A stretch of DNA of 33,907 nt from Thraustochytrium sp. TN22 (lineage: Eukaryota; Sar; Bigyra; Thraustochytrida; Thraustochytriidae): contig JABLUY010000322.1 of NCBI GenBank assembly GCA_013306675.1, positions 1-33,907 of the forward strand, written 5' to 3'. The stretch's first letter is position 1. Each line of letters opens with the position of its first letter. This document shows positions 1 to 8,884 of the stretch, one piece after another. Position numbers and translations under genes: made by a program. The notes beneath the pieces were generated by a model. It searched no databases. It saw only the letters and a program-made list of their open reading frames with translations, and was not told where the DNA came from.

Positions 1-136
1 GCTCGGAATGTCACACTCCGGCCCCCTCCTCCCGCCGCCGCGCTCGCCGCCGCCCTCGCCGCCTCCCTCGCCGCGCCGCGGCCACCCGTCCGAGGCCGGC
101 GTCGTGTCTGCATGACACCATGGCCATGACCACGAA

Positions 137-170
137 CAGAGCAGAGCAGAGCAGAGCAGAGCAGAGCAGA
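137..170. repeat. Pentanucleotide (CAGAG)n tract
   Basis: About seven copies of a 5-bp unit lie upstream of the first gene, probably in its promoter or 5' untranslated region. It reads as a simple microsatellite with no further structure. Confidence 0.9.
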
Positions 171-221
171 ACCCGTGGCCGGCGCGCGGCGGGAGGCGGC
201 GGGCGGCGGCGGCGGGCGGGC

Positions 222-224
222 GGG

Positions 225-262
<38 letters not shown>
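222..262. repeat. Tetranucleotide (GGCA)n tract
   Basis: About ten copies of GGCA end roughly 30 bases before the start codon of the small basic protein. The same unit occurs just before the start codon at 22276, and related GAGC tracts precede other genes in the window, so such tracts may be common in leaders here. Confidence 0.9.
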
Positions 263-263
<1 letters not shown>

Positions 264-291
264 CAGCAGCGCGCGGCGGCCCCTGGCCGCG

Positions 292-769
292 ATGTCGCGC
301 AAGAACAACCTGAAGCGGCGCGCCGAGACGGTGCGGTAAGTGGCGGCGGCGCGCGCGGCGCGGCGCGGCGCGGCGCGGGGAGCTGACGGGCAAAGCACGC
401 GAGGCGCGACGCAGGCGCGTGCAGGCGCGAGAGGTGGACCTGGCCAAGAAGCGCGAGGAGAAGCGCGAACGCAAGGCCAAGGCGGTGCAGGAGAAGCCGC
501 TGCGCAAGCCGGAGGATGACGACATGGAGGACGACGCGGCCGTGGACCAGGACGTGCGCGCCAAGCTGCGCGAGGTGAAGAACCCCAAGATGCGGCGCCG
601 CATGGAGAACGAGATCCGTCGCCTCGCGGCCAAGGGCATCGTCGTGAAGCGCAAGGCGGGCAAGGCCGGCAAGAAGGCCAAGAGCAAGGCCGTCTCGGCC
701 TCGACTTCGTCCTCGGCTTCGGCATCGGCCTCGGGCGCGAGCCCGGAGCCCATCGAGACGGACGAGTGA
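292..769 (+). CDS. Small lysine/arginine-rich protein, one intron; function unknown
   Basis: Exon 1 is 292..335 and starts MSRKNNLKRRAETVR. The donor GTAAGT is at 336 and the acceptor GCAG ends at 414. Exon 2 is 415..769. The 79-nt intron joins a basic N-terminus in frame to a long charged helix, giving 132 residues. The middle has an acidic patch (EDDDMEDDAAVD) followed by a second basic helix; the C-terminus is lysine-rich and ends in a Ser/Ala tail. The composition suggests a nuclear or nucleolar protein, possibly in ribosome biogenesis, but I recognise no family. The splice model rests on consensus sites and a maintained frame. An alternative is an unspliced start further upstream in the low-complexity region, which I consider unlikely. 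Confidence 0.6.
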
Positions 770-1026
770 GCTCAGAGTGGCTACAACCCCGCCTCTAGCT
801 AGCTAGCGCCTCCCTCTCGCTCACGTTATCATATTGTATACCTCAGGGTACTGGGCTTGGCGGCAGAAGAGCGGGCCCCGACAAGTTGAAGAGGATGATG
901 ATTTTCGACAACGGCTGGCAGCCGCCCACACTTCACCTCGAGTTTGCCTCTCCTCAGTCCTCACATTTTATTCTACAATCACGAGGGTGGCAGCTACTAC
1001 AGAGATGATTCACATCTCGCCAATGG

Positions 1027-3849
1027 TCACGTCTTGCCTGCTTTGTCGCTCTCTGCAGCCTCGTTCGCAGGCTCCTTCGCGTTCGCAGCCTCCTTATCCG
1101 TCGCATTCACGGCGTTTTGATCCCCTGCAGCACTCCCGGGTGGCGTCTCTTGGAGCACTGCGGCAACGACGTCGGCGGGGAAAGCAGCACTGAGAGCGTC
1201 GCGTAGGGATGGCATGGAGTTGGTGTTCCGGGCACGCTTGTGCCTGGCCTTCTCGCTGGCATGACACTCTTCATTTCCGCCGTCGAGGTTCGGGCTCGCG
1301 GAGATCCTTGGCATGCCGGTTGTGCCGCTTCGACGAAGCGCCGGTGCGGAGTAGTCCTGGCGCGCAAGGCCGCCGACGGTGGTAGGAACATTCATGTATT
1401 TGAGCGACATGTGGCGGAGATCGGAGACAGTGCGCGTGGCACCCCGCCGCAGCACCTTGAGGGCATCAGCCGCGGTCTGGTCCATAGCTTCGACCGTGTG
1501 GATGTCAGCGCTAAGCTCCTCAGCGGAGCTCGTTCGCTCCGAACCGCGCACAACGCTGTCGATCTTTTCCACAGATCCGATACGAGCAGCCGTGTTATGG
1601 AGGTTCATGACGATGCGCTGCGCAATGATGGCCTGGGCTTCGTCGTCGAGCTGATCCAAAAAGGCCTTGCGATCGAAGCTGATGAGACTGGTGTCTCCGC
1701 GCGCCCTGCAGGTCGCGCTGCGCTTCTGTTGCACCAACATGCCCATTTCACCGAAGAAGTCGCCCTTGGTGGCGACGTGCAAGAGGCGCCAACCCGCCGG
1801 GAAGGTGGCCTCGTCGACGGGGCCGCTAAAGGTAGCTGACGCTGGAGAATAGATTTCCACCTCGCCCTGCAGGACGATGAAACAGGTCGAGCCATCATCA
1901 CCCGAGCGGATGATGATGTCTCCGTCACTGAACTTGAGGCGCTCGTAGCACCCGCTGAGGATGATCTGGTCGATCATGAGCTGGTTCAGCTGATGCTCCT
2001 CGCGGCTGTCCTCCACGTCGGAGATCTTGGCCAGGATACGCTGCAGCTTGCGGCGGACAAGCGAGAAGGGTGGCCGGTGCACTGGATCCTCATGCCAGCA
2101 CTCGCCAATGAGCGCCCTAATATCATCCGGGACGTCCGCAGGGATGGGTAGGCGGTACGCCTCATGGGCCACGCGGTGTGGGAACTCCATAGCGTCCATT
2201 TGCGTCATGTGCTCGAAAGGGTTCACCTGCGTATGCAGCTCCAGAAGTAGCAGCGCGTAAGAGTACACGTCGGCCTTGGTGTCGTACTTCTCCGCGCGAA
2301 TGACCTCAGGCGCGCGCCAGAAAGGCGTACCCACAGGCGTGGTGCAGTACTCGGTAATGCGCCGAGATGTGCCAAAGTCAGACACCTTGCCAGTGAAGGT
2401 ACTGGTGACCAAAATATTCTCCGTTTTCAGGTCGCGGTGAATGAGGCCGTGCCCATGCAGATAAGCCATTCCCGTGGCAATATCCATGGCCAGCTTACCC
2501 TTGGGGTCTTCCCAGGTGAGTGTGAGACGCTGGTCCATTAGTACGGAACGCAGAGACCCGCGGCTCATGAGCTCCAGCACCATACCAACCATCTCTGTCT
2601 CGGGCTGCCACGTGACACCCATGAGCTGCACAATATTCGGGTGTCGCATACCCTTGAGGATCTTGACCTCGTCAATGAACTCCCTGCAGGCAGTAGGGTT
2701 CAGCATAGCGCTCGGTAGCCGCTTGAAGGCTACAGGAGCCTCCAAGTACATGGCCTCGAAGACCTCGCCCATGGCGCCGCGCCCCACGAAATCAAGCACC
2801 TCGATGTCCTTGGGGTCGATTCGAAGCCGCTTCATTGTCTCGTTCGCCTCCAGCATCTTGATGAACTCCTTCGTCTGGTCCTTGGGCCCGTGCTGGTCCG
2901 CGTTGGAGCTCGATCGTCTCCGGCGTCCCACCGGGGTTCCACTGAGAGGCATCAATGTGCTCACGTTCGAAGCTACCTCGGCGTGGCCAACGCCCTGAAG
3001 GAGCCCGAGGTGGTACGCCAAGAGGATCTTGCGTGCCTTCGTCCCGGAAGGCGAGCCTCCCGTGATCCACATATGCCGCTCCCTAGCGCCCATGGCGAGT
3101 GACGCATAGGCTGCTACGCAGGCTAAAATAAGACTGGCCAGGACGATCATGATAATTCCAAGGTGAAGATGAGCCCCGTAGTGCGCCATTAGTCCGAACA
3201 CGAGGCACACTTCTGCGATACCTCCGGCGGTCGCTCGGAGAATAAAGAATGCGCATGGTGGGCGGACCAGGATGATTGCAATCATATGGATGAAGAGCGC
3301 CGTGGTGGAGATCATGATACACTCATGCGCGGCATGGTCTACGCATTCTCCCGAAGTACAGTCCGGGTCAACCTTGGCCATGAGCATGGGCAGACCGCCG
3401 ATGTTTGCCATGGTGAGCAGGAGACCCTCGCCAACGATGACCTCATCATCTCGAAGGATGCTCACGGAGCGTGCGGTAAACCATCGTATGAAGGCAGCCA
3501 TGGTGAAGCTGTTGAGCGCCAACGCCGGGATTGGGCCTCCCAGAAGCAGCTCGGATCCTGCGAGCCAGGAGGCGCATTCAGACACGCAGAGCATGGCGCA
3601 CACAAGAACGATGGCCACTTCGGCGCGCTGCATGGCTGCTATGAGGCCCCTACCGCGCGCGCTGGACGCATTCTTCCTGAAAAAGGACTCGACCGGCTGG
3701 AGTAGAAAGGTTCCGAGCCGCGGGTGAGTCGCTTGGCGCAGAACCCTGTGGATATCCGCGGCGGTATGCTCGACGTCTGCCTCTGTTCGAAGATGTGTGC
3801 TCACGTATTCGCTGCCGAAGTCGCCTCCTAGCGGGTATACGACCGCCAT
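1027..3849 (-). CDS. Membrane TKL-type protein kinase with C-terminal cyclic-nucleotide-binding domain
   Basis: This 940-residue protein has one uninterrupted frame. Residues about 75-255 hold roughly six hydrophobic segments. A basic linker follows with a possible PKA-type site (RRRRSSS near 309-315). The kinase domain spans about 349-607 and keeps every catalytic motif: glycine loop GRGAMG at 356, VAFK with Lys376, helix-C Glu394, HRDLKTEN at 471, DFG at 491 and APE at 513. Its sequence is of the TKL/RAF-like class. A cyclic-nucleotide-binding domain occupies about 632-750; its phosphate-binding cassette keeps FGE at 699-701 and an Arg at 710 (KRSAT). A low-complexity, Ser/Ala-rich tail follows. 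The likely role is a membrane-anchored kinase controlled by cAMP or cGMP; ligand and substrates are inference. It diverges from the RGS gene to its right. Confidence 0.88.
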   Translation of the reverse strand: MAVVYPLGGDFGSEYVSTHLRTEADVEHTAADIHRVLRQATHPRLGTFLLQPVESFFRKNASSARGRGLIAAMQRAEVAIVLVCAMLCVSECASWLAGSELLLGGPIPALALNSFTMAAFIRWFTARSVSILRDDEVIVGEGLLLTMANIGGLPMLMAKVDPDCTSGECVDHAAHECIMISTTALFIHMIAIILVRPPCAFFILRATAGGIAEVCLVFGLMAHYGAHLHLGIIMIVLASLILACVAAYASLAMGARERHMWITGGSPSGTKARKILLAYHLGLLQGVGHAEVASNVSTLMPLSGTPVGRRRRSSSNADQHGPKDQTKEFIKMLEANETMKRLRIDPKDIEVLDFVGRGAMGEVFEAMYLEAPVAFKRLPSAMLNPTACREFIDEVKILKGMRHPNIVQLMGVTWQPETEMVGMVLELMSRGSLRSVLMDQRLTLTWEDPKGKLAMDIATGMAYLHGHGLIHRDLKTENILVTSTFTGKVSDFGTSRRITEYCTTPVGTPFWRAPEVIRAEKYDTKADVYSYALLLLELHTQVNPFEHMTQMDAMEFPHRVAHEAYRLPIPADVPDDIRALIGECWHEDPVHRPPFSLVRRKLQRILAKISDVEDSREEHQLNQLMIDQIILSGCYERLKFSDGDIIIRSGDDGSTCFIVLQGEVEIYSPASATFSGPVDEATFPAGWRLLHVATKGDFFGEMGMLVQQKRSATCRARGDTSLISFDRKAFLDQLDDEAQAIIAQRIVMNLHNTAARIGSVEKIDSVVRGSERTSSAEELSADIHTVEAMDQTAADALKVLRRGATRTVSDLRHMSLKYMNVPTTVGGLARQDYSAPALRRSGTTGMPRISASPNLDGGNEECHASEKARHKRARNTNSMPSLRDALSAAFPADVVAAVLQETPPGSAAGDQNAVNATDKEAANAKEPANEAAESDKAGKT

Positions 3850-3992
3850 GGTCTGTTCGACACGAGCAAGCCTGCGGCGTCTTCAAGCTGTGCGTGCGAG
3901 CCTCGTAAACGAGACGCGCCTTCAGCTTTTACGTGCGTGCGACTCGTGCAGCCGCGTCGTGTGCGTACGAGCGCCCTGCGCTCGGCGTGACG

Positions 3993-4070
3993 GCGTGCGC
4001 TGCCGCACGCCTTGCGTGCGCTGCCGCACGCCTTGCGTGCGCTGCCGCACGCCTTGCGTGCGCTGCCGCC
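3993..4070. repeat. 21-bp tandem repeat, about 3.7 copies
   Basis: The unit GCGTGCGCTGCCGCACGCCTT repeats at 3993, 4014, 4035 and partially at 4056 with almost no divergence. Each unit contains the inverted pair GCGTGCG/CGCACGC, so a single strand could form small hairpins. It lies 145-220 bases upstream of the kinase start codon. Confidence 0.92.
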
Positions 4071-4497
4071 TCTCTTTCGCGCGCAGCTCGAGCTGCGCTT
4101 TCACTCCTGCCGTGGTGCTCAGTCAGGCAGGCATCCGCCGGACCGCAAGCGAGCGCACTCCTTGAGCCACGATGTGCAGCCAGTGTCAGGCTTGGCAGAA
4201 TGCACTAACACTGTGTGCTGCATTGCTTGAAGTAGAGCAAAACGAGCATGAAGAGTGAGGACGGTGTCAGGTAGTCAGGTAACCCTCCTCCTGGTCCGAG
4301 TCCAACTGTGACTGAACGGCTCCGCCGTCGAGAACGTGCACCTCGTGTGTGCGCGCTGTGCGCAACTGTGCGCAGCTGAGCGGCGCGGCGCTGTGGCCGA
4401 CTAGGTGGGCGGGCAGTATTCCCGCTGCCACGGTCTGCCACGGCCTGCCAAGCTGTCCGCCAATCACCGCTGGCCTCCTTCGCCGCTGGCCGTCAAA

Positions 4498-4547
4498 GCG
4501 AGCGCGAGCGCGCGCGCGCGTGTGTGTTGTGTGTGTATATATACCGC
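4498..4547 (+). promoter_or_regulatory. Candidate core promoter: CG/TG alternation followed by TATA stretch
   Basis: An alternating GCGCGC then TGTGTG run leads into TATATATACC around 4537-4546. This is the clearest TATA-like element in the region. It could serve the RGS gene through a long leader, but it lies about 1 kb upstream of that start codon, so the assignment is tentative. Confidence 0.3.
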
Positions 4548-5567
4548 CCATCACCATTGCTCAACTCGCTGACCTTGCAGGGTCAGCCCTCGTTGCGCTT
4601 GCGGTGCGCGCACGTCGGCGCGAGCCTCGAGCGCGCGCCTTGGAACTCGCAAGCTCGCTGCTCGCCTGCCCGCTGCCGGGCGCGTCGTTCCCCGTTATTC
4701 CTTGCTTGGCCTTTCGCCTCTTACGTTTTCCCCGCCGTTGCTACATCCGGAACTTGAACATGGAGGAAAAAAACGAAGCCAACGGCTCTGATGCGTTGGA
4801 TTGGCCCGGTGCTGCAGATCACCACCAACCACCATGTCGACCGAGCCCTTGCTGTGGCGATGAAGTCGGAGTCGGAATCGGATGTGGCCCGGTACGCTTT
4901 GGCGTAGCATGAAGTCGGGTTGAGCCCGAGGTCGTACGAAGCGTTGGCGTTTTCTCGCCTGGCTTCGTGTGGTCGACGGTGCCAAGTTGGAATCAGCTGC
5001 TCATTGCGGAGAGCTGGACCGCGGTCTCAAGATGTGGCTTGCCAAAAAAACCGGAAGCACACACTTCCAGTTAGAAGTGCTGCAGCAAGGCTTGGCTGGC
5101 GATTTGGACGAAGGAGCGGGTGCGCTCCTCCTGAGACCGGAACTTCGAGCGTCCGCGTTGGGTGCGATGCGCGGGCCGCGCGCGGAGCAGGAGAATCGGA
5201 AAGCAAAGGCTTTGGCTATTCTTCACGGATATCCACGCTGCAGGGCCGCGAGCCGCGAGCCGCGAGCTGCAAGGAGCGAGGAGCGAGCCACGAGCAGCCA
5301 GCCGCGAGTGGCAAGCCGCGAGCGGCAAGCCGCGAGACGGGTGCGACGGCGACGAGCAAACGTATCGGCGCGCGCAGAGCACGACTGCGCATACGAGCTG
5401 AGACCAGGCGGTGGAGGTCTGTTGCAGGAATAGGTACGCTTGCAAGCTGGCATAGCAAAGCGGCTGCGACTTCAGAAGCTGCAAAAGCACAAGGGGGGCG
5501 CAGGACCGCTGCTCGCTCCCCGTGCCGCCGCGCAAGGCAGAAAAGGAGCCTTTGCGCGCGGGACCTG

Positions 5568-7229
5568 ATGGGCGCTTGCCAGAGTGTGCGAGAGCAAGGG
5601 CGATGGCAAGGCAGCGTCCTGCCCACGGGCGCAAATGGCTCCTTGCAGCTGTCCAAGTCCGACAAGGACTTTCGCACGATGGTGTACCGAAAGCGGCGAC
5701 TTTCGGACACGACGCTGACCAAGATTGTGGACGACCCGATCGTCTCGCATGCGTTCCGCAGCTTCTTGGCCGGTGAGCTGGGCGAGCAGAAGCTGGAGTT
5801 CTTCTTGGCGGCAGAGCGCTACCGTCTGATGCCCGCGGAGACCACCGTGGCGGCCCTGCAGGCGGAGGCAGAGTCTATCGTGAATTCTTTCGTTGGCGAG
5901 GACGGCAACATGCGGTCAGAACTGGGCATTGATTCGATGACCTGCGACCAGCTCTTGCAGGATCTCGGTGCGCGCATCGTGGACGGGCCTTCTCGCAACG
6001 GGCGCAGCTTTCAGTCCAGTGAGGGTCGCGAGGCACGCTACGAGGTGACTTGCACAAGTGAGGACACACTCCGGCGCGCGTTTCTGCTGGCATCCATGAA
6101 GACCTTTCAGCAGCTCAAGTTTGAATACCTGCCGGCATTCATCACGAGCAAGGCTTTCGAGAACCTTCGCGGCGACGCGGGCTTCTTTGCCGACGAGCAG
6201 GATGCCGTGCAGAAGGCGAACACGCTCCTGGAGGAAATGGACATGACGTACATTGCTGGGAACCCGATCGGCCACCACTATCTGTGCACCTTCATCGAGG
6301 AAGAAGGCGCATTTGACGGCCACGGGCTGGCGCTGATGCGTCTGTACGAAGACGTGTGCAACTATGCCCACCTGTACGACGAGAACTTTCGCGGCCAGCG
6401 CCTAACGCGCATCCTCCGATGCTACATGCAGCTCGTGGACCTGCTGCCGTCGCTCAAGGAGCTCGCGGAGGCGCGCGCGGCCGACCCAGCTCGCTATGAG
6501 CGCCCTGCCGCCTCTGTCTTGGCGGAGCTGCACGCAGAACTCAAGGACAAGTTACAAACCATCGAGCTGCGCTTTAAGGAGAGCGCGACTTTCAAGCAAA
6601 TGTCGCGCCAGATCGCGACGAGTTCTCTGGCCGATTTTGGCAAGGTGAACTCGCTCAGCGTACGCACATCCACGCGCAAGACGATTGACGATCTCAAGAA
6701 CTTCGCTGAGGCCCGGAACCTGACGTCAATCGAGGAGGTTCCTGTGACCATGGAGACGGTGCTGATGAACTCGCAGGGGCTCGTCTTCTTCCGCGCCTTC
6801 GCCATCAAGAACTTCATGGAGGATAGCATCTTGTTCTGGATTGCCGTCGAGAAGTTCAAGGACGCCGTCGCGGCTATGGGCGACGATGCCGACTTCGCCT
6901 TCATGCAGAGCGCTGGCGCCCAGCTGTGCAAGGACTTTTTGCAGGCCGACTCGGAGATGCAGATCAATGTCAGCGCCGAAATGCGCGAGCGCGCCCTGGC
7001 CAACTTTCACAGCGAGGCCACGTGCAACATCAAGAACTTTGACGAGGCGCAGGCCGAGGTGTTCAAGCTCATGCACAACAACCTCTGGCGCAAGTTTCAA
7101 AACACCCCACGCTTCAAGTATCTCACGGTACGCTTTAAAGAGCGCGAGTTTATCCGCGAGACCCAGGGCCACGTCGGCCAGACGGCTCTCGACCAGCAAC
7201 GACGCTCCTCTGTCAACCTGCAGCCCTAA
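5568..7229 (+). CDS. Multi-RGS-domain protein with predicted N-terminal acylation
   Basis: The start at 5568 gives MGACQSV, a strong N-myristoylation signal (Gly2, Ser6) with a palmitoylatable Cys4; the upstream open frame is low complexity and is not used. The product has 553 residues. The third RGS domain (about 394-522) is clear: it has an FFRAFAIKNFMEDSILFWIAVEKF-type core, an LANF helix and the FDEAQAEVFKLMH segment. A first RGS-like domain (about 50-205) has an insertion of roughly 40 residues between its halves. A middle segment (about 222-350) also looks RGS-derived but is divergent. RGS proteins accelerate GTP hydrolysis by G-alpha subunits, and acylation would place this one at the plasma membrane. 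Some G-alpha-contacting positions appear substituted, so GAP activity is uncertain. Confidence 0.85.
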   Translation: MGACQSVREQGRWQGSVLPTGANGSLQLSKSDKDFRTMVYRKRRLSDTTLTKIVDDPIVSHAFRSFLAGELGEQKLEFFLAAERYRLMPAETTVAALQAEAESIVNSFVGEDGNMRSELGIDSMTCDQLLQDLGARIVDGPSRNGRSFQSSEGREARYEVTCTSEDTLRRAFLLASMKTFQQLKFEYLPAFITSKAFENLRGDAGFFADEQDAVQKANTLLEEMDMTYIAGNPIGHHYLCTFIEEEGAFDGHGLALMRLYEDVCNYAHLYDENFRGQRLTRILRCYMQLVDLLPSLKELAEARAADPARYERPAASVLAELHAELKDKLQTIELRFKESATFKQMSRQIATSSLADFGKVNSLSVRTSTRKTIDDLKNFAEARNLTSIEEVPVTMETVLMNSQGLVFFRAFAIKNFMEDSILFWIAVEKFKDAVAAMGDDADFAFMQSAGAQLCKDFLQADSEMQINVSAEMRERALANFHSEATCNIKNFDEAQAEVFKLMHNNLWRKFQNTPRFKYLTVRFKEREFIRETQGHVGQTALDQQRRSSVNLQP

Positions 7230-7433
7230 AAAATGACAACAACAACATGAAAGAGAAACAAAGGAACCAAACACACATTGATACCATGGGACCCCCAAAA
7301 GGGGTCGAGCGAAGGAGATTGGGGCGTTTACTTCTCCTCGCACTTTTCGCTTCGCAACACTAGGCTCCACCGTCGCGTGCTCCTCAGCGCAAACGACAAG
7401 CAGCGCAAATCTTCAGTAGCCAAGGAAGACCAG

Positions 7434-8273
7434 CTACATCTCCACGCCCTCCTCGCGCCGCGTGACTTGGCGGCGGTCCGGGTTGACCTCTAGGATGGCT
7501 TCGAGCTGGTCCACAGTGGCGCGCTCGACGCGAACGTCGAGCGGCGCGAAGGTGGCCTCCAGCTCTGCCTCGACAGCGTCCAGAAAAGCTGCTGGCCCCT
7601 TTACTGGCCCCAGGTCCGCGGCGCCAGGCACGATTTCGCGCATGCGACGCAGAAAACTGTCGTGGTCCCGGTTGGCACGATACTCCGGCTGCTTCTCTGG
7701 CTGCGAGAGCACCTTCATGCGCTCCGACTGGTAATCCCACAAGAAGGAGGTATGGTGGACCCAACGCTGGCCGCTAATAGCCTGCGCGTTACCGGCAATT
7801 TTGACGTCGTTGACCGTGTAGTCGTCAGCGCGTAGCGAGAAGCCCTCGACGCCGAGGCGGTCGCCAAGCACGCGGCCATAAAACGCGCCGGTCCAGTCCA
7901 TGATGGGCCGCGGGAAGGCGTCCACCCCTGGCAGGAGGTCCTTGCCGAGCAGAAGCGACACAAAGACCGTGCTCTCGTCCACAATCACCGTGCCGCCGCC
8001 TGTGAACCTGCGGATCATGCCCACGTCCTGGCGGCGGCGCTCTGCCTCGTTGACGAGCTTGGGAATCTTGCCCGAGAATCCCAGCACGATGGTCGGCGTC
8101 TGCACCGTCTGTGGGTGGTTGAGCACGACCCAGCCGGTGCCGCTACCCGGCACGCCGTCGCGCGCCGACCCGTGCTTGGACCTGTGCAGGCCCTCCTCCA
8201 GACGCAGCTGCCGCCAGATGTCCACCTTTTCGCGCGGCCCCAGCCGCACCACCTTGAGCACGCGCTGCGCCAT
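7434..8273 (-). CDS. Lipoate-protein ligase A-like (BPL/LPL family) enzyme
   Basis: The 279-residue product begins MAQRVLKVVRL at 8273. It carries RRFTGGGTVIVD (about residues 90-101), the family's RRxSGGGTVxxD motif, and VKIAGNAQAISG with the conserved lysine that contacts the lipoyl-adenylate. A WVHHTSFLWDY segment follows, as I recall from the plant cytosolic Biotin/lipoate A/B ligase-like family. The expected reaction is attachment of lipoate or octanoate to a lysine of a 2-oxoacid dehydrogenase or H-protein, but the exact substrate is not shown. The frame stays open to 8447, giving an Arg-rich extension encoded partly by a GGCGA microsatellite. I prefer 8273 because homology begins there; a targeting peptide cannot be excluded. 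It is convergent with the RGS gene. Confidence 0.82.
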   Translation of the reverse strand: MAQRVLKVVRLGPREKVDIWRQLRLEEGLHRSKHGSARDGVPGSGTGWVVLNHPQTVQTPTIVLGFSGKIPKLVNEAERRRQDVGMIRRFTGGGTVIVDESTVFVSLLLGKDLLPGVDAFPRPIMDWTGAFYGRVLGDRLGVEGFSLRADDYTVNDVKIAGNAQAISGQRWVHHTSFLWDYQSERMKVLSQPEKQPEYRANRDHDSFLRRMREIVPGAADLGPVKGPAAFLDAVEAELEATFAPLDVRVERATVDQLEAILEVNPDRRQVTRREEGVEM

Positions 8274-8884
8274 CTTTGCCAGCGCCTCGCCTCGCCTCGC
8301 CTCGCCTCTCCGTTCCTCTCGTCGCCCGTTCTCTTCTCGCCGCGCCGCGCCGCTCTGCGCTGCCCGCGGCCGCGCTGCACGCGTCAGGCACGGAGCGCAG
8401 TTGCTGCTTCGCCTGCCTGCCTCCTGTCGGAGTCGCCGGCCACTCACAGGTCACAAGACACAAGAAGGAGGCCCGGCCCTGGAGCTCAGGCTGGAGCTGA
8501 CCGCGGCGAGCTGCTTGCGGCGGCCGCCGCCCCCGGGACAAGGCCGCCGCGGGGCGTGGGTGGCCAGAGAAACCCTGCAGGATGACCTGAGCGTACGAGC
8601 ACGTGCGACGAAGCACCTGCCCCACAAGCTCAAGGTCCAGGCGCAGGACAAGACGCAGAACTTGAAGCACGCGCGAACAGAGCTCTCACACGCACTTGCA
8701 GCACCGGCACAAGCTCGAAGGAGGGCAGAGAGATGTGCTCGCAGTCCAAAAGGCCTTCTTGCAGGCGCTCGCGCGACGACGTGAGCTCGAGCGCTTGCCA
8801 TGGCTGGTACCAGGGTAGATAATTTACATGTCAGCTGCAAAGCAGGCGTGCAGCCGTGCACGGGTCAGCTCGCGCACGCTTCTC
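8274..8884. other. Gene-free stretch upstream of the lipoate ligase
   Basis: No supported gene. It contains a CCTCGCCTCGCC pentanucleotide tract (about 8284-8308) directly upstream of the ligase start, then the 3' flank of the esterase. Open frames here are low-complexity products of high GC content. Confidence 0.6.

Larger units (their letters stand above)
3850..5567. other. Intergenic/5' region between kinase and RGS genes
   Basis: No gene is convincing here. The stretch holds a 21-bp tandem repeat at 3993-4070, an alternating purine-pyrimidine run ending in TATATATA near 4540, and degenerate GCCGCGAGC-type repeats at about 5240-5340. A 50-codon open frame at 4760..4912 (MEEKNEANGS...) could be an upstream ORF or a leader exon, but nothing supports it. 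The RGS frame stays open back to about 4920, without family similarity before 5568. Confidence 0.6.

Noticed and set aside
3993-4070. CRISPR-like array
   Set aside because: The 21-bp units are directly adjacent with no spacers, and the window is eukaryotic.
4760-4912. 50-codon ORF (start MEEKNEANGS) as a gene
   Set aside because: No similarity, no downstream splice site that clearly joins it to the RGS gene, and its end is low complexity; at most an upstream ORF.
4920-5567. N-terminal extension of the RGS protein by 216 residues
   Set aside because: The extension is Arg/Ala-rich low complexity encoded by degenerate repeats, and the frame begins without family similarity. The MGACQSV start at 5568 is far more meaningful.
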